A stretch of DNA of 64,000 nt, taken from positions 3,162,001 to 3,226,000 of the forward strand of contig JASISA010000025.1 in NCBI GenBank assembly GCA_031771865.1, given 5' to 3'. The stretch is from Nothophaeocryptopus gaeumannii (Eukaryota > Ascomycota > Dothideomycetes > Mycosphaerellales > Mycosphaerellaceae). How positions within the stretch are numbered: position 1 is the first letter of the stretch; each line of letters begins with the position of its first letter. A program made the position numbers and the translations under genes. Positions 31,962-43,905 of this stretch are shown in pieces. Below the pieces are notes generated by a model. That model did no database searches and was not told where the DNA came from. It was given only the letters and a program-made list of their open reading frames with translations.

Positions 31962-32742
31962 ATGTCGAAGATCACGGTCGCTGGTGTGCGTAGCAACGTA
32001 CAGCAACTGCTCCACTACTCCAACGAGGAGAAGAAGCGCAACTTCCTCGAGACTGTCGAGCTCCAGATCGGCCTCAAGAACTATGACCCTCAGCGTGATA
32101 AGCGTTTCTCGGGTACCGTTCGCCTCCCAAAGGTCCCTCGCCCGAACATGAGCATCTGGTAAGAGTAGAGCACAAAGCGCAAAAGACGGACGGGACACAA
32201 TGCTGACTGTGGTGGTGATATAGCATTCTCGGTGACCAGCACGATATCGATCGTGCTAAGCACGGAGGCGTTGACGCCATGTCCTCGGAGGATTTGAAGA
32301 AGCTCAACAAGAACAAGAAGTTGATCAAGAAGCTCGCGCGCAAGTACGATGCCTTCATCGCTTCCGACTCCCTCATCAAGCAGATCCCACGTCTCTTGGG
32401 ACCAGGTCTTTCCAAGGGTACGTCGAGAACCGCACCCTCACAGATCCCTCTTTCCACACACTAAAACATTTTTCCACAGCCGGCAAGTTCCCAACTCCCG
32501 TCTCCCACGCCGACGATCTCTCCGGCAAGATCACCGAGGTCAAGTCGACCATCAAGTTCCAGCTGAAGAAGGTGCTCTGCATGGGTGTCGCTGTCGGAAA
32601 CGTGGACATGACTGAGGACGAGCTGATCGGAAACATCATGTTGGCCATCAACTACCTCGTCTCCCTCCTGAAGAAGGGCTGGCAGAACGTGGGCAGCTTG
32701 ACCATCAAGGCAAGCATGTCCCCACCAAAGCGTCTCTACTAG
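31962..32742 (+). CDS. RPL1: 60S ribosomal protein L10a (uL1)
   Basis: Exons 31962-32158, 32224-32417 and 32480-32742 give exactly 217 residues, the usual length. Introns are GTAAGA...ATATAG and GTACGT...CCACAG. Sequence landmarks are MSKITVAGVRSNVQQLL, FSGTVRLPKVPRPNMSICIL, KLARKYDAFIASDSLIKQIP, RLLGPGLSKAGKFPTPVSH and the C-terminus ASMSPPKRLY. The protein forms the L1 stalk at the ribosomal E site and contacts outgoing tRNA. It is intact, with strong codon regularity compared with the neighbouring genes. Confidence 0.98.
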
Positions 32743-33611
32743 ATGCTACGCGCTATACTATACTCTCCGGCTATGTCAAGATTTAGGAGGGGAATAGATG
32801 GTGTGTGGATATTCATACCTGCCTGCTGCTGATGGATGGTGGGGTTGGATTGGCTGCTCCGAGAGTGTGGGCTACTTTGAGTTGGTAGTCTGGTGCTGCT
32901 CGCCTTTACTGGCTGAGTGGACAATAGAGCCTCGAGTCATCCAATTTCTCTTCCACTCCCGTGTGTGCGATACTACTGCGGACATTGTGTGCTCTTCGTG
33001 CGCTGGTTCCGTCACCCGCTCAACGTAGACACGGCTACTACGCTGTCCCTGTTCTCGTACCGTTCGTCTATTGTCATTTTCATGCATCCTCAGAGGGGAC
33101 AGGAGAGACGGCGAGAGGAGACATCACGGTAGGTCAAAAGAAGAGCAAAGGAAGAAGCAGGCATGTGCGATATTCGCTTGACGTAGCTTTTCATTCCCAT
33201 CCATTCCATACAAGTGACGTCCGTGAGGAGGTGCCTTTCTAAAACTTGGGTTCCGAAATCACAGTGTCTTTCTTTCCCTTCGTCCCATTATTAAGTCATA
33301 CATTCTATCCCATACTCCGTGGGGAACCGTCTAGATCGTGATTGATGTGCATTTCGAGATCGGGATTGAAGCTGCGTGCACAGCGGGAATTAGGTTCCGA
33401 TGGCAGTGTGAGGCTGAGTTGTTGTTGTTGTTGTTCGTATAGCAGCGAGGTTGGTGAAGATCAATATTGAATCAGGCAACGGCGTATGAATGCACAGTCG
33501 CGTGTCGTGCTCAGAAGGTGTTTCGGCAGTGAAGCTTCGGAAAGCGGTGAGGGCGTGGTCCAATAAGCACCCGTAGCGGATGGCTGCGAACATGAACCTT
33601 CATATGGAATA
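32743..33611. other. Intergenic, with a GTT microsatellite
   Basis: 869 bases between convergent genes. A (GTT) run of about six units lies near 33418-33436. No ORF with coding character. Confidence 0.45.
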
Positions 33612-34325
33612 TCAACGCAGACCACACATGGCAAGCAGTACTTGCGCGGTTTCGTTCTCCCCGTTGACGTCTCCTTGGTAGCCGAGTTTGCCCCGTCCAC
33701 AGCTGGCGAGCGCGGCCGGTGTCTGCGAGTAGTCTTCGACTGGGGAGGGCGGGAGGACTAGCGACTGGATGTGGGAAGTCGTTGATGGCAGATAGACGGC
33801 GTCCAGTTTGTTGACAGCCTTTAGATGGAGAGCCTTCTGGCTGTAGCGTGATGCAGCCCCGGTGGTGTCAATACGTGTCATGGCTGGATTGACTTCGTGC
33901 TCAGTGCGGTGGTAGTCCCCTGGTGACCATGGCATGCCCATTGATGTAAAGAGCTTCTCAATTTCCACCGGCTGGGCGAAGCTCGCAAAGTGGCAGCAGA
34001 AGATCAAGGTCCCACCAGTGCGCGTGAATTGGAGGGCCTCATCTCGCAGAGGCGAATTCTGGTCTTCGGTGAGGGCCTGGTCGGTGGCGAGCACGATTGG
34101 TCTGAAGTAGCCGTTGAATAGGACGCTGGCCGCGGATCGAGATGTAATCGACTCCACGTCTGCTTTCGCCCTCAGGAGTTGGAGAGTTCGTCCATATTGC
34201 TCGTCGAAGTAAGGCTGTTTTCCAAGTTGCAGCAATACGACTCGAGGTCGCGGCCGAGGAGGTCCAAAAAACGGCCGGGGTGCCTGTTGTGCAAGGGAAG
34301 AGTAGACGGCGCTTCTTGTCGGCAT
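33612..34325 (-). CDS. Class I glutamine-amidotransferase-like protein, function unknown
   Basis: A single exon of 237 residues from the ATG at 34325. The body has RVVLLQLGKQPYFDEQYGRT, then a strand-turn FNGYFRPIVLATDQALTE and GGTLIFCCHFASFA, which fit the Rossmann-like fold of the class I amidotransferase superfamily. It ends GKLGYQGDVNGENETAQVLL then AMCGL. I recall this as a conserved fungal family of single-domain proteins without assigned activity. FCCHF at the usual nucleophile turn offers two cysteines, but whether either is catalytic is not clear. It is small and soluble, with no signal peptide. Confidence 0.65.
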   Translation of the reverse strand: MPTRSAVYSSLAQQAPRPFFGPPRPRPRVVLLQLGKQPYFDEQYGRTLQLLRAKADVESITSRSAASVLFNGYFRPIVLATDQALTEDQNSPLRDEALQFTRTGGTLIFCCHFASFAQPVEIEKLFTSMGMPWSPGDYHRTEHEVNPAMTRIDTTGAASRYSQKALHLKAVNKLDAVYLPSTTSHIQSLVLPPSPVEDYSQTPAALASCGRGKLGYQGDVNGENETAQVLLAMCGLR

Positions 34326-35435
34326 GCTGGACCTGCAGCTGCGGCGGCGGAGGAGAAATTAGAAGTTAGCATCGTCGCGGCGTGAAAGAGAGATGTGCGT
34401 CTATATAGAGGGATGGTTCGCGAAAAGCGGTGAGTGACACCGCAAAGTGAAAGACCAGGTCACAGGCGTCGGTTTCAAGGGAAGTTCGGAGAGCCAGGGC
34501 CGTGCCTGGGAAAATCTCTGGGGACTAGAAGGCAAGCAAAACCCAGTCACAGGGAGGGCGGAAGAGGAAGCGGACGGATCCAAAATGATCAAAAACGTGC
34601 AGGCACGTGAAGGAGGTGCGATGCGAGTGAATGCTGCGCGTCTCCTGCATCGAGAACGTCGTACAAAGCGGTCGCTTAATGTCATCTGTGAGCGGTCACA
34701 TCCCTTTGGCAACGCGGTCGTAACACCATAGCAAAGCGAAGCGCTGGGCGTCTATTGCGGCACCCGATATTTCATTAATGGAGTTTGATTGTGAGCAGCC
34801 TGGTAGATGTCCGGGGCGCGGTAGATTTGCGACAGCGTATACATGCAAGCAAGAGCATCCTCGAACAGAGAAGTCGGTGAGAGAGGTCAGGCCAAGCAAC
34901 AACAATTAGACAACCCAACCAGTCGTCTGCCAGCGTCGGTGCTCGCTTCACCAGGCCCGCTGACTTCGCAAACCTGAGGCAGCAAGATTGCTTTCACGTG
35001 ACAGACCTGGTCCCTGACGGCTGCAATCTGGAAGTCGCAAGCTGGCAGGCACATCTTCGTCAGCCACAACCACCACACATCCACAACTTAACTTCCTCAA
35101 CGACATCGCCGACGGGATCGAGTGCCATTGAAGGTCAGTCTGCGCATCATAAACCCCCGCTGTTGCCTTGCGACCGAGTCGAGGCGGCGGTCAGCTCTCC
35201 GGCGGTGGAGAGCCCATCCTAAATTCAACCACAACATCACGACCGCCGGAAGAACACATATACCCCATTGCCAAGGCAGTCGCATTCCTGCACCTCGATA
35301 AAACGTCCACTCGATCGCGGCACACGCATGCGCTACATCGACATATGCTAACAACACTCGGGGCAGCAGCACTGATCCACGCAATACTCCGCCTCTTCTA
35401 AATCCTCCACATCTGAAGCGCCACACACCGCCAGT
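34326..35435. promoter_or_regulatory. Divergent upstream region of the amidotransferase-like gene and ARF1
   Basis: 1.1 kb with overlapping weak frames only. The CCACCACACATCCACAAC-type leader near 35070-35090 and the region to 35435 probably belong to the ARF1 promoter and 5' leader. No named motif. Confidence 0.35.
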
Positions 35436-36101
35436 ATGGGCCTCACATTCTCGAAGCTGTTCGATCGCCTCTGGGGCAAGAAGGAGATGAGAATTCTGAT
35501 GGTAGGATTGGACGCTGCCGGAAAGACCACCATCCTCTACAAGCTCAAGCTGGGTGAAATCGTCACCACCATCCCCACTATTGGTGCGTAGTACGAAGAT
35601 TGGACACAAACGGAGTCGCGCTAACAACAGCGCCTGTGCAGGTTTCAACGTCGAGACTGTCGAGTACAAGAACATCCAATTCACCGTGTGGGATGTCGGC
35701 GGACAGGACAAGATCCGACCGCTGTGGAGACATTACTTCCAGAACACTCAGGGTATCATCTTCGTCGTCGACAGCAACGATCGTGACCGTGTGGTTGAGG
35801 CTCGTGAGGAGCTGCAGCGCATGCTGAACGAGGACGAGCTGCGGGATGCGCTTCTTTTGGTCTTCGCCAACAAGCAAGATCTGCCAAATGCCATGAACGC
35901 TGCCGAGATCACCGACAAGCTCGGACTGCACAGCTTGAGACAACGCGCATGGGTATGTCGTACTCGCATATGAGGCGCACGAGTTGCCCATACTGACTTT
36001 CATCGCAGTACATCCAATCCACTTGCGCTACTTCCGGAGACGGTCTCTACGAAGGTCTTGAGTGGCTCAGCAACTCGCTGCGCAAGGCTGGTCACCAGTA
36101 G
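35436..36101 (+). CDS. ARF1: ADP-ribosylation factor 1, small GTPase
   Basis: Exons 35436-35583, 35642-35952 and 36009-36101 give 183 residues. Introns are GTGCGT...GTGCAG and GTATGT...TCGCAG. All GTPase motifs are present: GLDAAGKTT (P-loop), TIGFNVETVEYKNI (switch I), WDVGGQDKIRPLW (switch II), NKQDLPNA and the TCATSGDGLYEGLEWL end. Gly2 (MGLTFSKLF) is the myristoylation site. Arf1 recruits COPI and clathrin adaptors at the Golgi. The gene is intact and has the conserved intron inside the switch I codon region. Confidence 0.98.
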
Positions 36102-37073
36102 ACACTCCCAACCACGATGCACGCACGTCAAGCCACGAATCACCCAAAAGGAACACAGCAACACGATTCCCGTGCGCAAGAACCACCTCCATCTTGGACT
36201 CAAGTTTGCAGCAGCGAGCTAAGCAGAGAGGAGAAAGACATAAGGACAGGCTGTGGGAAGGTCTCGGACATGGGATACTGGTGTCTCTTTCTTCTATCTT
36301 GCCATAGCTAGCATGCTGGTGTCATGTACTCTTTTCCCGTCACTTTGCCTCTCTGCACGAACGAAACGGATGCTGCTTTACCGGTTGAGGCTGCATAAGT
36401 ATCAGGCGGGGCTACTCTGCAAGGCGTTGATTCTTCTTTCCGAAGGAGATATGCGTTGTGACAAGGTAGCCGCCTCTAGGAGAATGAAAGTCTGCATTTA
36501 CTTAGAATTCCGATCCTGTTCCTTGCTAAGTCCTGGTGCCCGAAGCATCATACGGTTCTCGAGACCAGTAAGACGTCCAGTGCGAGAAAGTCTGTTGAGC
36601 CTAGGAACTTAACAGATGCTCCTCGGACCACAAGTCATAGTATACTGCCATGGACCTATCGTGCTTGTTCAGGCAAGTAGTCGTGTGTGAAGCTTCCTTG
36701 CCGGCCTTGGCGTTGGTTAGATCGGCGGGGCAGGAGCCGAACTGTGCCTTGATGATGTGAGGCAGCTCTGGCACTTGCACATGCGGCTCCAGAGACCTTG
36801 TACTTTTCGCTGTCGTCAAGCTCAAACATTGCTTTACCGTCCTCTCTACACCACCACGCCTCTTCCTGCGCCTGAAACCCTCCCCCTCAGCCTTGAAGCC
36901 TAGATTCGCGCTCCGTGCCCGCAGATGACTCGATAGCATTGAGCGACTTTGCTTGCACCGCATAGCCCATTCGTCTGTGGTCCGAAGTGCACTCCCAACT
37001 CCTCCTCCTCCCATCTGATCAATAACATTTCGTCAGCGAATTCGAGTCTGGATACCGGTACTGAGTCGCAACG
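36102..37073. other. Intergenic, no gene seen
   Basis: 972 bases: the ARF1 3' region and NAT1 promoter. The minus frame 37014-36601 lacks family resemblance. CTCCTCCTCCC near 37001-37014 precedes the NAT1 leader. Confidence 0.4.
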
Positions 37074-39700
37074 ATGGCACAACCCCTCCCGTCGAAGGAG
37101 CAAACGCTCTTTCGACACCTCGTCCAGAACTACGAGTCCAAGCAGTACAAGAAGGGTATCAAAGCGGCCGAGCAAATCCTTCGAAAGCACCCAAATCATG
37201 GCGATACACAGGCGATGAAGGCACTTATCCTCAACAACCAAGGGAAGCAAGATGAGGCTTTCGAGCTTTGCAAACTTGCCTTGAAGAACGCCATGAAGTC
37301 TCACGTCTGTTGGCACGTCTATGGCTTGCTCTACCGAAGTGTTAAGAACTACGAGGAGGCAATCAAGGCATACCGATTTGCTCTTAGATTGGATCCAGAG
37401 AGCCAACAAATACAACGGGATCTGGCCCTGCTACAAGTTCAGATGAGGGACTATGAGGGATTTGTTCAGAGTCGCAACCAGATGCTTCAGCAACGGCCAC
37501 AACTTCGGCAGAACTGGACTGCGTTGGCTGTGGCATTTCACTTGAACGGGGAATTGGACAAGGCGGAGAACGTGTTGCAGCGTTACGAGGAGACGCTGAA
37601 ACAGCCTCCACCCAAAAGCGACATCGAACACGCCGAGGCCGTGTTGTACAAAAACTCGATCATCGCGGAAGAGGGAGACTATCAGCGTGCGCTTGAGCAA
37701 CTCGAGCCCATACGAAAGTCGGCGTTGGATCGGCTGGCGGTGATGGAGGCCAAGGCAGAATACCTCTTGCAACTTGATCGGAAAGAGGATGCTGAGAAGG
37801 CATATCGGGCACTGTTGGATCGAAACACGGAGCGAAGAGCATACTTTGACGGGTTGGAGAAGGCGCTCGGTCTAGATCGAGAAAAGGCAGAGGACCAGGA
37901 GAAAATGCTGCAAGTGTATCAGAGCTATGCGGACAAGAGCTCGCGAGCCGACGCTGCGAGGCGGATACCGCTCGACTTCCTTCACGGCGATGCGTTCCGG
38001 ACACATGCAGATCAATACCTGCGGAGAGCTTTCGCGAAAGGTGTGCCCAGCACATTCGCCAATGTCAAGCAGCTATATGACGACTCGAAGAAGCGTGATG
38101 CAATCCAGGAGCTTGTCGAGGGTTACGTGAACGAGGAGCCCCAGACGAATGGCGGCGCAGAGCGCAGCGAACCAAATGGTAGCACCGACGGCTCCCACAA
38201 GGACGATGCGTCGAAGGCGGCGCTACGCTGGTCGCTGAGTGTCAACTACTTCCTCGCGCAACATTACAACTACTACCTGTCCCGCGATCTCGCCAAGGCG
38301 CAGCAATACATCGATAAGGCCATTTCGCTCAACCCTGCCAAGACCGATTACACGTACCACATGACCCACGCGCGGATATTGAAGAACCTGGGCAACGTGG
38401 AAGGAGCATCAAAGGCGATGAACGAGTCGCGTGAGATGGATCTAAAGGATCGCTACATTAACACGAAGTGCGCCAAATACCAGCTTAGGAACGACCAGCA
38501 CCAGGACGCGATCGACACAATGGGCCTGTTCACGCGAAAAGAAGCAGTCGGCGGACCTCTCGGAGATCTGCTCGACATGCAATGTGTGTGGTACATCACT
38601 GAAGACGGCGAATCCTATTTCCGGGAAGGCAAGCTCGCGCTCGCGCTCAAACGCTTCAAATCCGTCTACGAAATCTTCGATGTCTGGCAAGAAGATCAAT
38701 TCGACTTCCATACCTTCTCTCTTCGAAAAGGCATGATCCGAGCATACATCGACATGGTGAGGTGGGAAGACAAGCTTCGGGAACACCCATTCTTCACACG
38801 TGCTGCGCTGTCTGCTATCAAGATCTACTGCATGCTCTACGACCGTCCCGATCTCGCCCTCGGTGGTCTGGTGAACGGTAATGGCGAGAGCGCCGCTGAT
38901 CAGAAGAAGGCCGCGAAGAAAGCAAAGAAGGAGGCCGAAAAGGCGGAGGCGGAGCGGAAAGCTGCCGCGGCAAAGAAGTCGCAGCCATCAAAGGATGAGG
39001 AGGGTACGCTCAAGAAGGAGGATCAAGACCCACTCGGCACGGAGCTGCTGAAGAAGGCTGGCGAGAAACCACTGGAGGACGCGATGAAGTTCGTCGCGCC
39101 GCTGCTTGAACTCAGTCCGAAAAATATTGATGCGCAGATCGCAGGGTTTGAGGTCTTCATTCGAAGGAGTAAGTGAACTAAAACATATACACTGTCCCGT
39201 GAAACCAGCGCTGATGATCTTGAACAGAGAAATTCCTTCCCGCCCTACGCTGCCTCCTCGCATCCTACTCCATTCAACCCGATCACCCAGCCTGCCACGA
39301 CCAGGGCGGTCGTCTCAAACTCGCCCTCGACACTGACAACACTCTCAAATCTCTCCCAGAACAAATACAACAAGTACTTGAAGAAACATACTTATCCAAA
39401 CTCAGTCCGAAGAGTCTAGACGAGTGCAACGAGGAGTACCTCGAAAGCCACAAACAGAGCGCAAAGCACCTGCAAAGTGTGGTGAGGTTCAGGAACGTGC
39501 TGAAGCCCGGTGCGGAGGAGACGAAGACGAAAGCCGTTAAGGATCTCACTGCGACTCTTGAGCTGAGGGATGCTACATTGAAAGATGCGCTTGAGGGGTT
39601 GCAAGTCCTCAAGGATCTTGGTGTGGCGCAGACGGAGAGGGAGAAGTACGTTGAGGCGGCAAAGAAGAGGTGGACGGAAGCGACTGTGTTTAAGGCGTAG
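37074..39700 (+). CDS. NAT1: NatA N-terminal acetyltransferase, auxiliary TPR subunit
   Basis: Exons 37074-39168 and 39228-39700 (59-bp intron, GTAAGT...GAACAG) give 855 residues. It starts with the family signature LPSKEQTLFRHLVQNYESKQ, then tetratricopeptide repeats (YKKGIKAAEQILRKHPNHGD, ICHVYGLL-like WHVYGLLYRSVKNYEEAIKA) through about residue 560, a Lys/Ala/Glu-rich basic linker near 605-660 (AAKKAKKEAEKAEAERKAAA) and a conserved C-terminal helix bundle beginning KKFLPALRCLLASYSIQPDH. This is Naa15/Nat1, which anchors the catalytic Naa10 at the ribosome exit tunnel for co-translational acetylation. Length is as expected. Confidence 0.95.
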
Positions 39701-40090
39701 AGCGTGCTCTGGCGAGACATGGGCATGCGGGACTAATGTGATGTGGGTGACACTCGACAGTGGACGCTCCACTGTGCCTTGATGGTTCTACTTGCATACT
39801 GGCGAGGCGCTGGGTGAGAGGAAAAGTAGATCTTGGTATAGATTCATAGCGATGGCAGGCAAGGCAGAGATACAGAAAAGAACACTGCTAAGATGGTCCT
39901 ATGTAAAGTGAACAGACTCGTCTAGTTCACATTTCCGCATTGGTCGGTGGCTTATCTGCACGTAATCGCAGCGGTGTCGTTGCCTAACGCCTGTGAACTC
40001 CTTGATCCGCTCACCCCGCCATGCCGTGCGCCAGACTCCCATACAATCATGTTTTGATCATTGTCAGAGATCATTCAGGCATCATCACAC
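39701..40090. other. Intergenic between convergent genes
   Basis: 390 bases, 3' regions of NAT1 and the Grn1-like gene. Nothing recognised. Confidence 0.4.
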
Positions 40091-41098
40091 TCATGCTTCA
40101 ATCTCCATCTCCACTTCAACCTTCTCCTTCACAACAGTGTGCTCATCGCCAAACAAACCCTCGATCCGAAATGGCTGCGCCATCGCACTGACAATCTTCA
40201 CATTCCCGTCCTTCACAGCTTGCTCTTGCTTCTGCTGATCCAACGCCGATAACTTCAGTCTCCCTTCATTCAAATCTCCCAGCACCGTCAACGCTGCGGC
40301 ATTGAGATTGGGCACTCCTCCTCGTCCGAGACGTCCGCGTTTCCGCGCTACGTCTACCAGGAAGCGGGTTGTTGTGTCGGAGTTTGCGGTTACGAGGGGT
40401 GGGAGTTGGTAGTAAGCGAGGAGTTGGGGGATGCCTTCTGGAGTGGCGCTGAGGCGGGTTATGAGGCGGGTTACGGGTTTTATTGGGTCTGCGAGGGCGG
40501 ATTTGGGGAGGGTTGGTTTTGCAGGTACCGGCTCGTCGGGGTTTCTGGGGTTTGGTTTGGTAGTCTTCTTTGTTGCGGTTGATTTGAGGGTTGCGTCTTG
40601 GGTGTCTTCGTCGTCTTCATCGTCTTCATCCTCATGGTCGTCGTCGGTAGGTTTGTATTTCTGCGCTCTTGCTTGTGCGGATGCGATGAGTGCTGCCATG
40701 GGGTTGGAATACTCCTCCATCTCATCATCGTCATCTTCTTCCACCTCCTCAATGTCTTCGGGGTCTAGCAACTCTTCATCTTCATCGTCCTCAGCAGCCT
40801 CTGCTCCTCCAGTGGCACTGCTCTCAACCTTCCGCCCCTCCCTTTGAGCGCGCGCAACGTCTCGTCTTCGTTCTTTCTCCTCCTCCTTCCTTCGCTTGCT
40901 CTCCTCGATCTCTGCCAGCACCTTGTCCTTGTATGGAAACAGGTTTGGAATTCCAGGATCTTTCTTCAGACGACTTCGCCATTGCGGGTTCTTTTTCGCT
41001 GCTTTGCGATCCTTGCGCTGTTTCTCGGCAGAGGCTTTTTGGATTCTGTGCCGGAGACGCACGGATACGCGCTTCGATTGTGGCTTGCCGACCTTCAT
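40091..41098 (-). CDS. Nucleostemin/Grn1-like protein lacking its GTPase domain
   Basis: A single exon of 335 residues from the ATG at 41098. The N-terminus is the Grn1/GNL3 basic domain (MKVGKPQSKRVSVRLRHRIQ, KNPQWRSRLKKDPGIPNLFP), a coiled coil, an acidic patch and NPMAALIASAQARAQKY (about 132-148). After an acidic linker it resumes at residue about 204 with DPIKPVTRLITRLSATPEGI, FLVDVARKRGRLGRGGVPNL and ALTVLGDLNEGRLKLS, which in relatives follow the GTPase domain. The roughly 230-residue circularly permuted G domain (NKxD, GxxxxGKS, DxxG) that should lie between them is absent and there is no room for it in an intron. The reading frame is intact. Family members act in nucleolar 60S assembly; without GTP binding this copy cannot do so in the usual way. 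A complete paralogue may exist elsewhere. Confidence 0.85.
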   Translation of the reverse strand: MKVGKPQSKRVSVRLRHRIQKASAEKQRKDRKAAKKNPQWRSRLKKDPGIPNLFPYKDKVLAEIEESKRRKEEEKERRRDVARAQREGRKVESSATGGAEAAEDDEDEELLDPEDIEEVEEDDDDEMEEYSNPMAALIASAQARAQKYKPTDDDHEDEDDEDDEDTQDATLKSTATKKTTKPNPRNPDEPVPAKPTLPKSALADPIKPVTRLITRLSATPEGIPQLLAYYQLPPLVTANSDTTTRFLVDVARKRGRLGRGGVPNLNAAALTVLGDLNEGRLKLSALDQQKQEQAVKDGNVKIVSAMAQPFRIEGLFGDEHTVVKEKVEVEMEIEA

Positions 41099-42402
41099 TT
41101 TGAGCTTGTGGTGGAGGAGATGATGAGGTTGGCGAGGGCAAGTGTTGAGGTGGAGGAGCTTTGGAGGTCTCGAAATTTTGGCCGGAGATCGGAATAGACT
41201 TCGCCGACGAGCCGTTAGAACTAGCTTAAGTCTATTCCCCTGCTACCCTTGATCAACGACTACAGCACTTCCGTGCTTCCTCAGCCTTCATCAACTACTC
41301 CATCATGTCACCTTAATGTCTCCAGCTGCGCTCCATGGAAAAGCGCGCCGATGTTCATACGCTCGTGAGGTTACCTCATTTGCACCACGTCCGCCTTGAC
41401 GGGTCCGCAAGGACGGGGACCGGACATGCTGCATACCTCAGCATTTTACACACCATCATTCAACCGATGGGTGGCAGAAGTCCGCATGCAGCACAAAATA
41501 AGACTTAGTGCCGATCAGAAGCAGTCGAAGTAGGAGGACTCCGAGCATCTGGACCGATGACAGACCCTCGCCGTTCACCGTTTGACATCCAGCGATGTTG
41601 TGTTCCGGCTGCTCCTGGCGAAGCAGCAAACAAGATTTCTTCCGATCTGGACAGCTGTAGGAAGGGCTTTGCGCGTCCCAAGGCTACTCGCTGACAACAC
41701 CCCCTCCAGGCCCGCTGGGGACCAGGGACTTCAGGATGCATCTCTACAAAGAGTTGAAGTCCCCACTGACTACATGTTCTAGATCATGGCAAAGATTTAG
41801 CTTTTCACACCATCTGTCGCTTGAACAAATACAGCACTCCCCACTTGAAGCGGACTCGGATCACCTATCAGACTCGGCTTCTCAGAATTGAGAGAAGCAG
41901 TTGTTCCCCGAGTGGTGGCCCGGGAGTTATCATGCCCACTTGAATTTCGTCTGCAAGATGAGGGCGACATTGCATCTGGGTTATTGTTCAGATTGAAAGC
42001 GAAGCAATTCCAATGCGGGCGCCATGCTAAGCACATGCAGCGCTGGTGGCTTGTGCCACATTTACAGCGCACGATGTCTCCCCACCCGATTTTCGCTGTT
42101 TGAAACACTCGAAAGGTCGGCAGGTCCAACGACGCGGTCAAGTAGTGCTGCCTGTGTTTCGGCATACCGATTCTCGTTATCACGCGAGCAGAGATGCGTT
42201 CACGTTGACGAACGATCGACACCGAAGCCCAGGATTAGGCGCAGCCGGCCGACAAGGCCTTGAGTTTGCGTGCCTGGAAGGCTACATTTATTGTTTATCA
42301 ATCAATATATCGTTATGCAGTCAACAGAGTCCTACGGGCGTCTTGTCCCTTGTTGACAATCCTTTTCACGCAAGACCTAAATACCCGCGGAACAGTACCA
42401 AC
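41099..42402. other. Intergenic, no gene supported
   Basis: 1.3 kb. A minus frame (42222-41797) has a small Cys-rich patch (RCKCGTSHQRCMC) but starts without a convincing ATG context and overlaps plus frames equally open. It marks the left edge of the decayed region. Confidence 0.3.
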
Positions 42403-43905
42403 ATGGTAACTCCTCAAACCACTCTATCAAGTATCGTTCCAAAAGATTGCTTGGATAGAGAAGTTTTGATGGCCGACTTAGACGTGGACGAATTAGATGG
42501 GGCCATAAGCATGAGCGACGCCTCCAATGCGACGAACGAAGCCGATGAGTACGATTTAAGCGACGACAGCGATTTCACCAATGCTTCCACGGAACCCCCT
42601 ATGGCCGCCGCAGTGGAAGGTCTGAGTGACAGCTTGGGAGAAAGCCTCGATCTCCTTCGCGTCGACGGCAGCTTCACTGCCGCGGGGACGTCGGGCAAGA
42701 AAGTCAAACCGTTGCTGGTCATCGGGACATCACAGGTCACATTGCCTCTTCGAGAGATCTATGGGGTGAACTTCGTACCCCAGCGATGCGAGTATGAGCT
42801 CGGCTGTGGCCCAAATCCATGGCAAATCGGACCAGAGCATGTCACCATCCGGAGTCAGGCATTCCATCAGCTCATGCCCTCAATGATGGAAGGAGCTAGG
42901 ATAGGACTAGGCATGTCACGTTCTTGCGCCGTCACCGCTGAACTGGACGGATCATTGCTTTTTGAGAAGGGGGCCCTGACGAAGGCAAAGATCGAGTGAG
43001 TACTTCGCCAAAGTATGCGGTCCACAAGTCTGATTGGAATCAGGAATCTGAGCTCATCAGACACCTGTGGGGACAATGCTTGTTTGTTTGCCTTCCAAAC
43101 ACCAAGGCGGATCTATCACCATGTCGCTGGCCGACGGTGAAGCAGAGTTCGAACCATCACAGAACCACATATCGTATGTGGCTTTCTACACAGATGTTTC
43201 AGCAGAAATCACAGAGATAAGAAGCGGCCATATGCTCTGCTTTGTCTTCAGGTTGATACAAAAAGAGACGCCTGCGGGTTCGGCTTCTCGAATCGCGGAC
43301 AGACTGAGGGCCGAATTAGCATCCTGGAAGTCCCTGCCTGGTATGGACCAGCAGCTTCTCCGTATGCTCGGTCACCGGTACGAAGCTTCAAGTATCCGCA
43401 TGAACTGTTTGCAGGGGTCAGACGCGCCCATAGCGCGATTGCTGGTCGAGCTGTCGAAGGAGATGGATTACTCGGCATATCTTGCAATGCTGCAGCGTGA
43501 GGTGCATGATACCCTCACGGAGATTGAAAGCCTACACATCGGTTTGAACATCACTAGTCTACATGACCTGGATGGCAGCCGACTGGGAGGAAACATGCCC
43601 TTGAAACGACATCAGGTCTTACAGCGCGACGACTCTTGTACGACCCGTTCTCCAGCATCTCCATGGGCTCTCATGCTGGTCAAGAAGGCTGCTGTGCCTC
43701 GGCTCCTTGTGAGAGTCTGCTCGGATAACGATAAATCTGGAGAATAAGATGAGAGTGGTGCCGCTGCGTTGATTGCGGCATACGTGCACAGGCTTCGTAC
43801 ACATCTTAATGACACAAAGCTACGAGCTGAGTTAATACAATCGTGCGATCACCTTGTGAAAAGTAGACGCCAAGGCATGAACTCGCAGCAAGCTGTAGCA
43901 TTGGC
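42403..43905 (+). pseudogene. 2OG-Fe(II)-oxygenase-like gene, decayed copy A
   Basis: It starts at the ATG at 42403 (MVTPQTTLSSIV), with an acidic N-terminus, then YELGCGPNPWQIGPE and LLFEKGAL. A donor GTGAGT follows at 42995, but the next block (GTMLVCLPSKHQGG from about 43067) cannot be reached in phase. Further on, ITSLHDLDGSRLGG then LQRDD is followed in another frame by LYDPFSSISMGSHAGQEG, a second frame break near 43630. The trace ends around 43900 (YVHRLRTHLNDTKLRAELIQ), so the 3' third seen in copy B (50176-53209) is missing. The fungal family has FEKGA-(14)-HTD and WYSDVTHE motifs; here the HxD segment is lost at the intron and AFYTDVSAEI replaces the second His. Both frame breaks and lost ligands say non-functional. 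Confidence 0.7.

Noticed and set aside
40431..40847. 138-codon plus ORF
   Set aside because: Antisense of the acidic linker of the Grn1-like gene; Ser-rich content is the mirror of Asp/Glu codons.
41797..42222. Minus ORF with a Cys-rich patch as a zinc protein
   Set aside because: There is no convincing start, it overlaps open plus frames, and there is no family resemblance beyond a short CxC cluster.
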